A DNA stretch of 37,973 nucleotides, taken from contig JARBUD010000040.1 of NCBI GenBank assembly GCA_029239875.1, forward strand, positions 1-37,973, read 5' to 3'. Under the pieces are notes generated by a model. The model searched no databases. It worked only from the letters and a program-made list of their open reading frames with translations, and had not been told where the DNA came from. Positions 18,190-28,983 of the stretch are shown here, in pieces (within the stretch, counting starts at the first letter, position 1; every line of letters starts with the position of its first letter). Made by a program: the position numbers and the translations under genes. The DNA is from Xanthobacteraceae bacterium (lineage in GTDB: Bacteria > Pseudomonadota > Alphaproteobacteria > Rhizobiales > Xanthobacteraceae).

Positions 18190-18978
18190 CTACTGCGGCG
18201 CGGCGGCCGTCTGTACGGCAGGCGGGACGATGTGCACCACGTGGTAGCCCTTCTCCCGCAGCGCCGTGAGGAAGAGCGGCAGCATGCGCGCCGTCTGGTC
18301 GCGGGTGTCGTGGAACAGGATGATGCCACGATTCTCGTGCTCCAGCCGCGCCATCACCAGATGCAGCTGCTCCTCAGGCGTCATCGGATTCCAGTCGCCG
18401 GCCCAGAAATCCGCGCCGAACACGCCGATGCCGCGCTGCTTGAGATAGTCGAGCAGCGCGGGCGTGGACCCGAAGCCGGGAAAGCGGAAGAACGGCACCC
18501 GCGGCTGCGCGCTCGCGCTGCCATAGGCGGCCTTGTCGTCGGCGCGGATTCCCTTTTCGATGTCGGCGACCGCCTTGTCATAGGGGATGTCGGCCAGCGT
18601 CATCGGGTGGGTCATGCTGTGATGGCCGAGCGTATGCCCTTCGGCCAGCACGCGGCGGACAAGATCGGGATGGGCTGCCGCGTTCTGGCCCACCATAAAG
18701 AAGGTCGCATGCACGCATTCGCGCGCCAGTGCCTTCAATACCGCCGGCGTCGTGCCGGGATGCGGGCCGTCGTCGAAGGTCAGCACGACCTCCTTGTCGG
18801 CGAGGTCGAGCGTCTGCGGGAAATGCTTGGTTCCGACCTGCAGCCCGACGGGGTCGACCTCCAGTACCCGCGAGGTGCCGAGCTTGCCGGTGCAGTCCTG
18901 AGGCACAGCCAGAGCCGGCGCGGCTGCCAGCGTGCACAACGCCACGGCTAGAACGGCGCGGCACGCGAGCTTCGGCAT
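18190..18978 (-). CDS. Secreted polysaccharide deacetylase (NodB family)
   Basis: A 262-residue carbohydrate esterase (CE4-like) that removes N-acetyl groups from sugar polymers such as chitooligosaccharide or peptidoglycan. The signal peptide (about 1-24, ending ALA) leads to the NodB domain. LTFDDGPHPGT holds D69/D70, HTLGHHSMTH holds metal ligands H120 and H124, and FFRFPGFG and ILFHDTRDQT form later motifs. The metal-binding Asp-His-His set is complete, so activity is likely. The start at 18978 puts the signal peptide at the N-terminus; 19014 and 19053 are longer options. It converges with the propeller gene and lies 95 bases after rluC in the same direction. Confidence 0.92.
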   Translation of the reverse strand: MPKLACRAVLAVALCTLAAAPALAVPQDCTGKLGTSRVLEVDPVGLQVGTKHFPQTLDLADKEVVLTFDDGPHPGTTPAVLKALARECVHATFFMVGQNAAAHPDLVRRVLAEGHTLGHHSMTHPMTLADIPYDKAVADIEKGIRADDKAAYGSASAQPRVPFFRFPGFGSTPALLDYLKQRGIGVFGADFWAGDWNPMTPEEQLHLVMARLEHENRGIILFHDTRDQTARMLPLFLTALREKGYHVVHIVPPAVQTAAAPQ

Positions 18979-19073
18979 GTCGAATCCCTGAAAAGCGGAT
19001 GATGGTGCCTGCATAACCGATCCGCCCGCGCCACGCCGTCGCGCCGGTGCCACACCGAGCCCTCTAAGCCTGC

Positions 19074-20177
19074 TCAGCTCTCCGGCGCCTCGACGATGGG
19101 GTCGTAATGCGAAGCGTCGAAGCCCAGCACGTTCCAGCTCTGCTGCATATGCGGTGGCAGCGGCGCGGAGACGTCGATCAGCTTGTCGGCACGCGGGTGC
19201 GGAATGACGAGGCGGCGTGCCAGCAGGTGCAGCCGGTTCTGCAGCCCGCCCGGCAGAGGCCAGTTCTCGATGTTGAAATATTTCGGGTCACCGACAATGG
19301 GATGGCCGATATGCGCCGCGTGGGCGCGCAGCTGATGAGTGCGTCCCGTCACCGGCTTCAGCGACAGCCAGGCGAGCTTCTGACCCGCATGGTCGACGAC
19401 GGCGTAATAGGAGATGGCGTGGCTCGCCTCGTCGTCGCCATGGCGGGCGACGCGCATGCGCTCGGCCGCCTCGTCCTTGGCGAGATAGGTGGAGATGCGC
19501 CCCTGCGCCGGGCGCGGCACGCCGGGAACGAGCGCCCAGTAGACCTTGCGGGCCGAGCGCGAGCGGAAGGTCTTGGCCAGAGTGGAGGCGGCGAGCCGGC
19601 TCTTGGCGACCAGCAGGATGCCGGAGGTGTCCTTGTCGATGCGGTGGACGAGGCGCGGCTTCTGCCCGTCGTCGCCGCGTAGGGCCTCCAGCATGCCGTC
19701 GACATGGCGATAGGTGCCCGAGCCGCCCTGCACGGCAAGGCCGTAGGGCTTGTTGAGCACCAGCACGTCGCGGTCCTCATAGAGCGTCATCGCCTTGAGC
19801 GCGGTGGCGTCCTTGTCGTCGGCGCTGGCGCGCTTGACGGCGGGCGCGGCGAGATCGGAGCGCGATGAAGCCCTTTCGCCACTCTCCCCGCTCCGCGGCG
19901 GACGCGGCGGCGCCTCGCCGCGCGCTATCGCCTCCTCCGCCTCGATGTGGTCGGCGGCGGAGAGCTGCGGCTTCTCCTCAAGCGGAGGGATGCGCACGCT
20001 CTGCCCGGAGGCGAGGCGCGTATTAGTCTTCACCCGGCCGCCATCGACCCGCACCTGCCCGGAGCGCAACAACTTCTGCAGATGGCCGAAGGACAGGTCG
20101 GGGAAATGCGCCTTGAACCAGCGGTCCAGGCGCATGCCCTCCTCATCCCGATCGACGCGGCGTGTCTCGACGGCCAT
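19074..20177 (-). CDS. rluC: RluC/RluD-family 23S rRNA pseudouridine synthase
   Basis: Converts specific uridines of 23S rRNA to pseudouridine. The 367-residue protein has an S4 RNA-binding domain (about 15-65; GMRLDRWFKAHFPDL, GHLQKLLRSGQVRVDG), a charged Pro/Arg/Glu-rich linker (66-125), and the synthase domain with catalytic D181 in LVHRIDKDTSG, LKPVTGRTHQLRAHAA and HLLARRL. The start at 20177 has GAGGAGAT 8 bases upstream and matches the family's start. A further ATG at 20240 overlaps the crcB stop as ATGA, which could couple translation but adds 21 atypical residues. Which uridines it modifies cannot be read from sequence. Confidence 0.92.
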   Translation of the reverse strand: MAVETRRVDRDEEGMRLDRWFKAHFPDLSFGHLQKLLRSGQVRVDGGRVKTNTRLASGQSVRIPPLEEKPQLSAADHIEAEEAIARGEAPPRPPRSGESGERASSRSDLAAPAVKRASADDKDATALKAMTLYEDRDVLVLNKPYGLAVQGGSGTYRHVDGMLEALRGDDGQKPRLVHRIDKDTSGILLVAKSRLAASTLAKTFRSRSARKVYWALVPGVPRPAQGRISTYLAKDEAAERMRVARHGDDEASHAISYYAVVDHAGQKLAWLSLKPVTGRTHQLRAHAAHIGHPIVGDPKYFNIENWPLPGGLQNRLHLLARRLVIPHPRADKLIDVSAPLPPHMQQSWNVLGFDASHYDPIVEAPES

Positions 20178-20236
20178 GAAAAAATCTCCTCGGCCCTGCA
20201 GATAGCCGAGGATTGTGGCCAAGTCATTCGGCCAAT

Positions 20237-20620
20237 TCATGCGACGGCGCGCACCAGGGCAAGGCCGCCAAACACGGCGGTGAGCGAAAGCGCCACCGAG
20301 CCGGCGACATAGAAGGCGGCAAGGCCCACCTCGCCACGCTGCACAAGTATCGCCGTATCGAGCGAGAAGGAGGAAAAGGTGGTGAAGCCGCCCAATATGC
20401 CGGCCATCACGAACAACCGGACCGGCGTGACCCAGGAGGCACCGCCCTTCATCGCCATCCAGCCCGCAATGCAGCCGATGACGAAGGAGCCGACCACGTT
20501 GACGACGAAGGTACCGGACGGGAAGTGCATGCCGAACAGGCGCATCGCTGCCTCATAGGACACGTAGCGCAGAACGCCGCCGATGCCGGCTCCGATGAAA
20601 ACCAGCACGATCGCGTTCAC
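20237..20620 (-). CDS. crcB: Fluoride-specific ion channel CrcB (Fluc)
   Basis: A small dual-topology membrane channel that exports fluoride. The 127-residue protein has four predicted helices. SGTFVVNVVGSFVIG contains the conserved Asn41, and GGFTTFSSFSLDT (77-89) carries the phenylalanine track and central Na+ site. Twelve bases separate it from rarA upstream, and it overlaps the possible long rluC start, so it is embedded in an operon. No fluoride riboswitch is visible in front of it, as that space is rarA coding sequence. Confidence 0.96.
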   Translation of the reverse strand: MNAIVLVFIGAGIGGVLRYVSYEAAMRLFGMHFPSGTFVVNVVGSFVIGCIAGWMAMKGGASWVTPVRLFVMAGILGGFTTFSSFSLDTAILVQRGEVGLAAFYVAGSVALSLTAVFGGLALVRAVA

Positions 20621-20632
20621 GGCCTGTCTCTC

Positions 20633-21946
20633 CTATTTGCCCTGCTGGCGCTCTGCTCTCAGCCGCGCCCAATATTCCAGCCGCTTGCGGATTTCCCGCT
20701 CGAAGCCACGTTCCACTGGTTCGTAGAAGTGCTGGCGCCCGAGCTTCTCCGGGAAGTAGTCCTGCCCCGAGAAGGCGTCCGGCGCGTCGTGGTCGTAGTC
20801 GTAGCCCGTGCCGTAGCCCTCCTGCTTCATCAGCCGGGTCGGCGCGTTGAGGATATGCTTGGGCGGGACCAGCGAGCCGCCTTCCTTGGCGACCCGAAGC
20901 GCCTGCTTCCAGGCGGTATATACGGCGTTCGACTTGGGGGCCGTTGCCAGATAGACCGCGGCCTGCGCGAGGGCGAGCTCGCCCTCGGGCGTTCCGAGAA
21001 AGTCGTAGGCGTCCTTGGCCGCATTGGCGACGACGAGCGCCTGCGGGTCGGCATTGCCGATGTCTTCGGCCGCCATGCGTACCAGCCGGCGGGCGAGGAA
21101 GAGCGGGTTCTCGCCGGCATCGATCATCCGCGCCAGCCAATACAGCGCCGCGTCGGGGTCCGAACCGCGGATCGACTTGTGCAGGGCGGAGATGAGGTTG
21201 TAGTGACCGTCCTCGCTCTTGTCGTAGATCGGCGCGCGGCGCTGCACGATCTCCTGCAGTTTGGCGCCGTCGAACACCTCGCCGGGCCGGGCGGCGCGCC
21301 AGGCCTCCTCGGAAAGGGTGAGCGACGCGCGCCCGTCGCCGTCTGCGAGCCGCACCAGCACGGCGCGCGCCTCCTCGTCCAGAGGCAGCGGCTTGCCCTC
21401 CAGTTCCTCGGCGCGCGACAGCAGCCGCCCGATGGCGGCCTCGTCCAGCGAGCGGAAGGTCAGCACGCGGGCGCGGGAGAGCAGCGCGGCGTTGAGCTCG
21501 AAGGAAGGATTCTCCGTCGTCGCGCCGATCAGCGTGACGGTGCCGTCCTCCATAACGGGCAGGAAGCTGTCCTGCTGCGCCTTGTTGAAGCGGTGGATCT
21601 CGTCGACGAAGAGTAGCGTGCCGCGCCCTACGGCACGGCGCCCGCGCGCGGCCTCGAACACCTTCTTCAGCTCGGCGACACCGGTGAAGATCGCCGACAC
21701 CTGCTCGAAATGCAGGTCGGTCTCATGCGCCAGCAGCCGCGCCACCGTGGTCTTGCCAGTGCCGGGCGGGCCCCAGAAGATCAGCGAGCCGAGCGAGCGG
21801 CTGTCGATCATCCGCGTAAGGATGCCGTCCGGGCCGGTCAGGTGCTCCTGCCCTACGACGTCGGAGAGGCGCTGCGGGCGCAGCCGGTCGGCGAGCGGGC
21901 GCGGGGCTGCGCCTTCGAGCCCGGCGCTGGCGAAAAGATCGGACAA
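20633..21946 (-). CDS. rarA: Replication-associated recombination protein RarA (MgsA)
   Basis: An AAA+ ATPase related to clamp loaders and WRNIP1 that acts at stalled replication forks. The 437-residue protein starts (M)SDLFASAGLEGAAPRPLADR and carries Walker A GPPGTGKT (59-66), Walker B LLFVDEIHRFN, sensor GATTENPSFELN, and the C-terminal tetramerisation part ending with DYFPEKLGRQHFYEPVERG. The TTG at 21946 is chosen because it reproduces the family start, has GAGG 5 bases upstream, and lies 7 bases after the degP stop. The ATG at 21988 would overlap degP by 35 bases. Confidence 0.95.
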   Translation of the reverse strand: MSDLFASAGLEGAAPRPLADRLRPQRLSDVVGQEHLTGPDGILTRMIDSRSLGSLIFWGPPGTGKTTVARLLAHETDLHFEQVSAIFTGVAELKKVFEAARGRRAVGRGTLLFVDEIHRFNKAQQDSFLPVMEDGTVTLIGATTENPSFELNAALLSRARVLTFRSLDEAAIGRLLSRAEELEGKPLPLDEEARAVLVRLADGDGRASLTLSEEAWRAARPGEVFDGAKLQEIVQRRAPIYDKSEDGHYNLISALHKSIRGSDPDAALYWLARMIDAGENPLFLARRLVRMAAEDIGNADPQALVVANAAKDAYDFLGTPEGELALAQAAVYLATAPKSNAVYTAWKQALRVAKEGGSLVPPKHILNAPTRLMKQEGYGTGYDYDHDAPDAFSGQDYFPEKLGRQHFYEPVERGFEREIRKRLEYWARLRAERQQGK

Positions 21947-21953
21947 GATCGCC

Positions 21954-23405
<1,452 letters not shown>

Positions 23406-23499
23406 GCCGCCAGATATAGTCCCCGCCCCGCGGCGGAGAAAGGGCGAGAGGGCAACCTTCCTCGGCACTTCGCAGCGTCGGCGCGCGGACAAAAGAAAA

Positions 23500-23518
23500 G
23501 GGGCGGTGAAACCGCCCC
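23500..23518 (-). terminator. Terminator of the ribosomal superoperon
   Basis: On the minus strand GGGGCGGT and ACCGCCCC pair as a perfect 8-bp stem with a 3-base loop, followed by TTTTCTTTT. It lies about 30 bases past the rplQ stop and separates the ribosomal genes from degP. Confidence 0.9.
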
Positions 23519-23545
23519 TCGCCTTCAATTCCGTGCCGTCCGGGC

Positions 23546-23974
23546 TCAGGCCGCGGCGGTCTCTTCCGCCCGGGTCGCCTCGAGACGGGCGAGGTCCGCC
23601 GCGCCCTTGGCCGCCTCGTCGCGGTCAACCAGCTCGATCACCGCCACCGGGGCCGAATCACCGTGGCGGAAGCCGGCCTTGATGATGCGGGTGTAGCCGC
23701 CATTGCGCTCCTTGTAGCGCGGGCCGATCACGTCGAAGAGCTTGCGCACGACGGCAACGTCGCGCACCTCGGCGATCGCCTGGCGGCGCGCATGCAGGCC
23801 GCCACGCTTGCCGAGGGTAATCAGCTTCTCGACCACCGGGCGAAGATCCTTCGCCTTCGGCAGGGTCGTGACGATCTGCTCGTGGGTGATGAGCGCCTGC
23901 GCCATGTTGGCGAACATGGCCTTGCGGTGCTCCGCGGTCCGGTTGAACCGGCGATGGGCTTTGCCGTGGTTCAT
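23546..23974 (-). CDS. rplQ: 50S ribosomal protein L17
   Basis: Large-subunit protein near the peptide exit tunnel. The 142 residues begin [20 protein letters not shown], followed by the L17 core [20 protein letters not shown] and ERNGGYTRI. An Ala/Glu-rich C-terminal tail of about 20 residues extends beyond the E. coli length of 127, as is common in alphaproteobacteria. It is the last gene of the superoperon, 74 bases after rpoA. Confidence 0.98.
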   Translation of the reverse strand: MNHGKAHRRFNRTAEHRKAMFANMAQALITHEQIVTTLPKAKDLRPVVEKLITLGKRGGLHARRQAIAEVRDVAVVRKLFDVIGPRYKERNGGYTRIIKAGFRHGDSAPVAVIELVDRDEAAKGAADLARLEATRAEETAAA

Positions 23975-24048
23975 GGCGACTAAATCCTAACGTGCGACGG
24001 CTTCGAGCCGGGTGGTGAATGTGACGGCCCGAATGCCGTGTTCAATGC

Positions 24049-25065
24049 TCAGTAATGGTCTTCGAACCGCTTGGCGAGGTCCTCGATGTTCTCCGGCGGC
24101 CAGCCCGGCACTTCCATGCCGAGGTGCAGGCCCATGGAGGCGAGGACTTCCTTGATCTCGTTCAGCGACTTGCGGCCGAAGTTCGGGGTACGGAGCATCT
24201 CCGCCTCGGTCTTCTGGATCAGGTCGCCGATATAGACGATGTTGTCGTTCTTCAGGCAGTTGGCCGAACGGACCGAGAGCTCCAGCTCGTCCACCTTCTT
24301 GAGCAGCGCCGGGTTGAACGGCAGCTCCTGCATCGCAGGGCTTTCCGTCTCGCGCTTGGGCTCCTCGAAGTTGACGAAGATCTCCAGCTGGTCCTGCAGG
24401 ATGCGCGCGGCGAAGGCGAGCGCATCCTCCGGGCTGATCGAGCCATTGGTCTCGATGGTCATGGTCAGCTTGTCATAGTCGAGGATCTGGCCCTCGCGGG
24501 TGTTCTCGACCTTGTAGGAGACCTTCTTGACCGGCGAGTAGAGGCTGTCGACCGGGATGAGGCCGATCGGGGCGTCCTCGGGGCGATTACGCTCGCCCGC
24601 GACATAGCCCTTGCCGGTGTCGACGGTGAATTCCATCCGGATTTCGGCGCCGTCGTCGAGGGTGCACAGCACCAGCTCGGGGTTCAGCACCTGCACGTCG
24701 CCGACCGTCTGGATGTCACCGGCGGTGACGATGCCGGGACCCTGCTTCTTCACCACCATCCGCTTCGGGCCGTCGCCGGCCATTTTGATGGCGATGTCCT
24801 TGATGTTGAGGACGATGTCGGTCACGTCCTCGCGCACGCCCGGGATCGAGGAGAACTCGTGCAGCACGCCGTCGATGTGCACCGAGGTCACCGCCGCGCC
24901 CTGCAGGGACGACAGCAGAATACGGCGCAGCGCATTGCCGAGCGTCTGGCCGAAGCCACGCTCCAGCGGCTCGGCGACAACGGTCGCGAGGCGCTTCGGG
25001 TCGCTGCCAACCGCGACCTCGAGCTTCTCGGGCTTGATCAGCTCTTGCCAGTTCTTCTGAATCAC
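24049..25065 (-). CDS. rpoA: DNA-directed RNA polymerase subunit alpha
   Basis: The alpha subunit assembles RNA polymerase and contacts UP elements and activators. The 338-residue protein has the N-terminal assembly domain (about 1-230; [20 protein letters not shown]), a linker, and the C-terminal DNA-contact domain (about 255-330; [15 protein letters not shown] and [11 protein letters not shown]). The start codon is GTG at 25065, preceded by AAGGGTG. The gap to rpsK upstream is 128 bases and includes a perfect 20-bp palindrome. Confidence 0.99.
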   Translation of the reverse strand: MIQKNWQELIKPEKLEVAVGSDPKRLATVVAEPLERGFGQTLGNALRRILLSSLQGAAVTSVHIDGVLHEFSSIPGVREDVTDIVLNIKDIAIKMAGDGPKRMVVKKQGPGIVTAGDIQTVGDVQVLNPELVLCTLDDGAEIRMEFTVDTGKGYVAGERNRPEDAPIGLIPVDSLYSPVKKVSYKVENTREGQILDYDKLTMTIETNGSISPEDALAFAARILQDQLEIFVNFEEPKRETESPAMQELPFNPALLKKVDELELSVRSANCLKNDNIVYIGDLIQKTEAEMLRTPNFGRKSLNEIKEVLASMGLHLGMEVPGWPPENIEDLAKRFEDHY

Positions 25066-25159
25066 GACGTCACCCTTGGTTTCGACGGTGCCCCGGACAC
25101 CCTGCCAGCCGTTCCATCCCCGTCATGGTCGGGAGGGAAGACCGTTCGCAGCTGCCCCT

Positions 25160-25179
25160 GCGGCGCTCCGGAGCGCCGC
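25160..25179. repeat. 20-bp perfect palindrome between rpsK and rpoA
   Basis: The half-site GCGGCGCTCC is followed directly by its reverse complement. In RNA it would form a GC-rich hairpin in the rpoA leader, about 95 bases before the GTG start. No T-tract follows on the minus strand, so processing, stability or translation control is more plausible than termination. Confidence 0.6.
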
Positions 25180-25193
25180 TGGATAGATAAGCG

Positions 25194-25583
25194 TCAGACG
25201 CGCCGACGCTTGCGCGGACGGCAGCCATTGTGCGGGATCGGCGTGACGTCGCGGATCGACGTCACAGTGAAGCCTGCCGCCTGGAACGCACGCAACGCCG
25301 ACTCACGGCCCGAACCCGGACCCGACACTTCGACCTCGATGGTGCGCATGCCATGCTCGGACGCCTTGCGGGCGCAATCCTCGGCCGCGACCTGCGCCGC
25401 ATACGGGGTCGACTTGCGCGAGCCCTTGAAGCCCATGGCACCCGCCGACGACCAGGCAATGGTGTTGCCCTGCGCGTCGGTGATGGTGATCATGGTGTTG
25501 TTGAACGATGCGTTCACATGCGCGACGCCGGAGGCGATGTTCTTGCGCTCACGGCGCTTGATGCGGGTAGCTTCTTTAGCCAT
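25194..25583 (-). CDS. rpsK: 30S ribosomal protein S11
   Basis: Small-subunit platform protein that helps form the mRNA exit site. All 129 residues match the family: [38 protein letters not shown], and the C-terminal [20 protein letters not shown]. It follows rpsM after a 115-base gap that carries terminator-like hairpins. Confidence 0.99.
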   Translation of the reverse strand: MAKEATRIKRRERKNIASGVAHVNASFNNTMITITDAQGNTIAWSSAGAMGFKGSRKSTPYAAQVAAEDCARKASEHGMRTIEVEVSGPGSGRESALRAFQAAGFTVTSIRDVTPIPHNGCRPRKRRRV

Positions 25584-25679
25584 AGACCTCAGATCCTTCA
25601 GGCGCGCCCGTCATTCCAGGCGCTCGGGACATTACTCGTAACGAATGCGCCGGCCGCTGATGCCGCCGGCGGGCAAAAG

Positions 25680-25693
25680 CGGGCCGAAGCCCG
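25680..25693 (-). terminator. Small terminator-like hairpin between rpsM and rpsK
   Basis: On the minus strand CGGGC and GCCCG form a 5-bp stem with a TTCG tetraloop, followed by CTTTTGCCC. It begins 5 bases past the rpsM stop. The stem is short and the T-run has only four bases, so partial termination or an RNA 3'-end stop is the most it could do. Another GC hairpin (CGCCGGC/GCCGGCG, 25649-25672) follows. Confidence 0.35.
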
Positions 25694-25698
25694 TGAAA

Positions 25699-26067
25699 TC
25701 ACTTCTTCTTGCCGGCGATCGGCTTGGCCGGCCCCTTGCGGGTGCGGGCATTCGTGTGGGTACGCTGGCCGCGCACCGGCAGACCGCGGCGATGGCGCAG
25801 GCCGCGGTAGCAGCCGAGGTCCATCAGACGCTTGATGTTCATCGAAACTTCGCGGCGCAGGTCGCCTTCGACCAGATAGTCGCGGTCGATGGTCTCGCGG
25901 ATCTGCAGCACTTCCTGGTCGGTCAGCTGGTTGACCCGGCGATCGAGCGGAATGCCGACCTTCTCGACGATGTCGGCCGCGTTCTTCGCGCCGATGCCGT
26001 GAATGTACTGGAGCGCGATGATGACGCGCTTGTTGGTCGGGATGTTAACGCCTGCAATACGAGCCAC
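25699..26067 (-). CDS. rpsM: 30S ribosomal protein S13
   Basis: Small-subunit head protein contacting P-site tRNA and the 50S bridge B1. The 122 residues begin [20 protein letters not shown], include the helix-turn segment [20 protein letters not shown], and end with the basic [20 protein letters not shown] and KPIAGKKK tail. It is first of the rpsM-rpsK-rpoA-rplQ group and has its own candidate promoter at 26210-26238. Confidence 0.99.
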   Translation of the reverse strand: MARIAGVNIPTNKRVIIALQYIHGIGAKNAADIVEKVGIPLDRRVNQLTDQEVLQIRETIDRDYLVEGDLRREVSMNIKRLMDLGCYRGLRHRRGLPVRGQRTHTNARTRKGPAKPIAGKKK

Positions 26068-26209
26068 GTCGCTCTCTCCATGTGGTCCGGACGAACCGGA
26101 ATTGATTGCTCCGCGTCCGGTGGAGGCCGGCCCCTGCAGAGATACGCACGAAGCCGCGCGACATCAGCGAATGATGTCGATGCGCGACGCTCGCTTAAGT
26201 GAAGCGCGG

Positions 26210-26238
26210 CACATAGAGCGATTCAGCCCGAATGTCAA
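26210..26238 (-). promoter_or_regulatory. Promoter candidate for rpsM-rpsK-rpoA-rplQ
   Basis: On the minus strand TTGACA (26233-26238) is followed after exactly 17 bases by TATGTG (26210-26215). The -35 box is full consensus. The site lies in the 189-base gap between adk and rpsM, about 145 bases before the rpsM start, the widest gap in the superoperon. It would let the alpha group be transcribed apart from the spc genes. Confidence 0.6.
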
Positions 26239-26256
26239 GCCGCGCAGCCCGAATTC

Positions 26257-26841
26257 TCAGACGGTCTCCAGAACGTCCGAGATCGCCTGCGTCACCTCGT
26301 CGATCGGCCTCATGCCGTCGATCACCACCAGGAGACCGCGTTCGGCGTAATAAGGCGCCACCACGGCGGTATCGCGGTTATAGGCTTCGAGGCGGGTCTT
26401 AAAGACTACCGGATCGTCATCCTTGCGCACCGCCTCGCCGCGCGCGGCGGTCTCGCGGGCCCGCTGAAGGATGCGGTCGACCAGCTTGTTCTGGTCCACC
26501 TTCAGCTCGATCACCGCGTCCAGCTTGAGGCCCTTCTCGGCGAGGATGCGGTCGAGGGCCTCCGCCTGCGCTACCGTGCGCGGGAAGCCGTCGAGGATGA
26601 AACCTTTCGAGCAATCCGGCTGGTCAATGCGATCGGAGATGATTCCGATCACGATGTCGTCGGACACCAGCTGGCCTGCATCCATCACCGCCTTGGCCCG
26701 GAGGCCGACCGGCGTGCCGTTGCGTACCGCCTCGCGCAGCATGTCTCCCGTCGACAGCTGCACGATACCGTGGCGCGCGACTAGTCGCTGCGCCTGCGTG
26801 CCCTTCCCCGCCCCCGGAGGTCCGAGCAGTATCAGCCTCAT
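26257..26841 (-). CDS. adk: Adenylate kinase
   Basis: Interconverts ATP + AMP and two ADP. The 194-residue product is the short type: [20 protein letters not shown] holds the P-loop, QLSTGDMLR and [10 protein letters not shown] are the AMP-site motifs, and the lid is reduced to a short loop ending in [17 protein letters not shown], with no Cys4 zinc site. The start at 26841 overlaps the secY stop as ATGA, giving translational coupling. Placement directly after secY is the usual order in alphaproteobacteria. Confidence 0.98.
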   Translation of the reverse strand: MRLILLGPPGAGKGTQAQRLVARHGIVQLSTGDMLREAVRNGTPVGLRAKAVMDAGQLVSDDIVIGIISDRIDQPDCSKGFILDGFPRTVAQAEALDRILAEKGLKLDAVIELKVDQNKLVDRILQRARETAARGEAVRKDDDPVVFKTRLEAYNRDTAVVAPYYAERGLLVVIDGMRPIDEVTQAISDVLETV

Positions 26842-28169
26842 CGGCGCTTCCCCCTGAGCTTGGCCTTCTTGACCAGCCCTTCGTATTGGTGTGCCAGCAG
26901 GTGCCCTTGGACTTGGGCCACCGTATCCATGGTCACGCTCACCACGATCAGCAGCGACGTGCCGCCGAAGTAGAACGGGACCGCAGCATAGGAGATCAGA
27001 ATCTCCGGGAACAGGCACACTATCGCAAGGTAAGCCGCACCGATGACGGTGATGCGAGTCAGCACATAGTCGATGTACTCGGCGGTACGCTCGCCCGGAC
27101 GGATGCCGGGGATGAAGCCGCCATGCTTCTTCAGATTGTCCGCGGTCTCGGTCGGGTTGAACACGATCGCGGTGTAGAAGAAGCAGAAGAACACGATCAG
27201 CAGCACGTAGAGCAGCATGAACAGCGGCTGGCCGTGGCCGATCAGCGTCGTCACCGTGGTCAGCCAGCCCGGTCCCGAACCCTGCATGAAGCTCGCCACC
27301 GTGGTGGGGATGAGCAGCAGCGAGGAGGCGAAGATCGGCGGGATGACGCCCGAGGTGTTCAGCTTCAGCGGCAGGTGCGAGGACTGGCCCTCATAGACCT
27401 TGTTGCCGACCTGGCGCTTCGGGTACTGGATCAGCAGCCGGCGCTGGGCACGCTCCATGAAGACGATGAACATGATGACCGCAACGGCCATCAGAATCAC
27501 CGCCAGGATGATGCCGGTCGACAGGGCGCCCTGGCGGCCGAGTTCCAGCGTGTTGGCGATCGCCGAGGGCAGCTCCGCCACGATACCGGCGAAGATGATC
27601 AGCGAGATGCCGTTACCGATGCCGCGCGAGGTGATCTGCTCGCCGAGCCACATCAGGAACATGGTGCCGCCGGTCAGCGTGAGCACCGTGGAGATGCGGA
27701 AGAACCAGCCTGGATCCGACACCACGGCACCCGAGCCCTCGAGGCCGACGGCGATGCCGTAGGACTGGAACACGGCGAGCACCACGGTGAGGTAGCGCGT
27801 GTACTGGTTGATCTGCTTGCGGCCCGCCTCGCCTTCCTTCTTCAGCGCTTCCAGCGTCGGGGAGACGGTGGTGAGCAGCTGGATGATGATGGAGGCCGAG
27901 ATGTACGGCATGATGTTCAGGGCGAAGATCGCCATGCGCGAAACCGCGCCGCCCGAAAACATATTGAACAGGCCGATGATGCCCTGCTGCGCCGTGCGGA
28001 ACACGTCGGCGAGCGCGTCGGGATTGATCCCGGGCATCGGAATATAGGTGCCCAGCCGATACACGAGAAGCGCACCCAGCGTGAACCAGATGCGCTTCTT
28101 CAGTTCGTCGGCTTTTGCCAGAGCACCGAAATTGAGGTTTGCCGCAAGCTGTTCTGCTGCCGAGGCCAT
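26838..28169 (-). CDS. secY: Preprotein translocase subunit SecY
   Basis: The ten-helix channel through which the Sec system exports or inserts proteins. The 443-residue protein shows the early [14 protein letters not shown], the plug-region [33 protein letters not shown], the cytosolic loop [13 protein letters not shown], and the late [20 protein letters not shown]. The C-tail [10 protein letters not shown] is basic. It lies 55 bases after rplO and overlaps adk by 4. Confidence 0.99.
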   Translation of the reverse strand: MASAAEQLAANLNFGALAKADELKKRIWFTLGALLVYRLGTYIPMPGINPDALADVFRTAQQGIIGLFNMFSGGAVSRMAIFALNIMPYISASIIIQLLTTVSPTLEALKKEGEAGRKQINQYTRYLTVVLAVFQSYGIAVGLEGSGAVVSDPGWFFRISTVLTLTGGTMFLMWLGEQITSRGIGNGISLIIFAGIVAELPSAIANTLELGRQGALSTGIILAVILMAVAVIMFIVFMERAQRRLLIQYPKRQVGNKVYEGQSSHLPLKLNTSGVIPPIFASSLLLIPTTVASFMQGSGPGWLTTVTTLIGHGQPLFMLLYVLLIVFFCFFYTAIVFNPTETADNLKKHGGFIPGIRPGERTAEYIDYVLTRITVIGAAYLAIVCLFPEILISYAAVPFYFGGTSLLIVVSVTMDTVAQVQGHLLAHQYEGLVKKAKLRGKRR

Positions 28170-28224
28170 GGTGGCTCCGCTCCTCGTCTGTGCCCTGATA
28201 GATACGGTAGGCCCGACTTAAGCG

Positions 28225-28716
28225 TCAGGCCGCCGTTTCGCCAGTGTCGGCCTTGGACGCGAGCAGCGTCACAGTGCCGCCGGCCTTCTCGACCGCCGCG
28301 ACGGCGGACTTGGTGGCATGAGCCACTTCGAGCTTGACCTTGGCCTTCAGCTCGCCGCTGCCGAGCACCCGCACGCCGGCCTTGGCGCGGCGCAGCACGC
28401 CGGCCTCGACCAGGGCTTCCTGGGTGACAGTCTTCTTGCCGTCCAGCTTGCCGGCATCCACCGCCTGCTGGATGCGGCCGAGGGAGACCTCGTTCCAGTC
28501 CAGCGCGAAGATGTTGTGGAAGCCGCGCTTGGGCAGACGTCGATGGATCGGCATCTGGCCGCCCTCGAAGCCCTTGATCGCCACGCCGGTACGCGAGGTC
28601 TGACCCTTCACGCCGCGGCCAGCGGTCTTGCCCTTGCCGGAACCGATGCCGCGACCGACGCGCATCCGCTTCTTGCGGGCGCCTTCGTTGTCCTTGATCT
28701 CGTTAAGGCTGCTCAT
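28225..28716 (-). CDS. rplO: 50S ribosomal protein L15
   Basis: Late-assembling large-subunit protein. The 163 residues carry the basic glycine-rich N-part [20 protein letters not shown] and KGQTSRTGV, then [19 protein letters not shown], and the C-terminal domain with [21 protein letters not shown] short C-terminal extension ([11 protein letters not shown]) exceeds the E. coli form. It lies 31 bases after rpmD. Confidence 0.98.
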   Translation of the reverse strand: MSSLNEIKDNEGARKKRMRVGRGIGSGKGKTAGRGVKGQTSRTGVAIKGFEGGQMPIHRRLPKRGFHNIFALDWNEVSLGRIQQAVDAGKLDGKKTVTQEALVEAGVLRRAKAGVRVLGSGELKAKVKLEVAHATKSAVAAVEKAGGTVTLLASKADTGETAA

Positions 28717-28747
28717 CGCCTGTCTCCTTGGCCTGTCTCTTGCGCCG

Positions 28748-28957
28748 TCACGCTTCGACGACGCGGACGAGGTGGCGGACCTTGTAGATCATGCCACGCA
28801 CGGCCGGGGTGTCTTCGAGCGTCGAACGACGCCCGAGCTTGTTGAGGCCGAGGCCGATAAGCGTCGCCCGCTGCTCCTGCGGACGGCGGATCGGGCTGCC
28901 GGTCTGCTCCACCGTCACGGTGGCCTTAGCAGCCGCCTTCTGGGTGCTCTTCGCCAT
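28748..28957 (-). CDS. rpmD: 50S ribosomal protein L30
   Basis: Small large-subunit protein present in many bacteria. The 69 residues have an Ala/Lys-rich N-extension and then the core [40 protein letters not shown] and [14 protein letters not shown]. Placement between rpsE and rplO is canonical. Confidence 0.97.
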   Translation of the reverse strand: MAKSTQKAAAKATVTVEQTGSPIRRPQEQRATLIGLGLNKLGRRSTLEDTPAVRGMIYKVRHLVRVVEA

Positions 28958-28983
28958 GATTAGCTTCCTACCTCTCAGGCGGC

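Noticed and set aside
24055..25641. Plus-strand frame of 528 codons opposite rpoA and rpsK
   Set aside because: Antisense shadow of two highly conserved genes.
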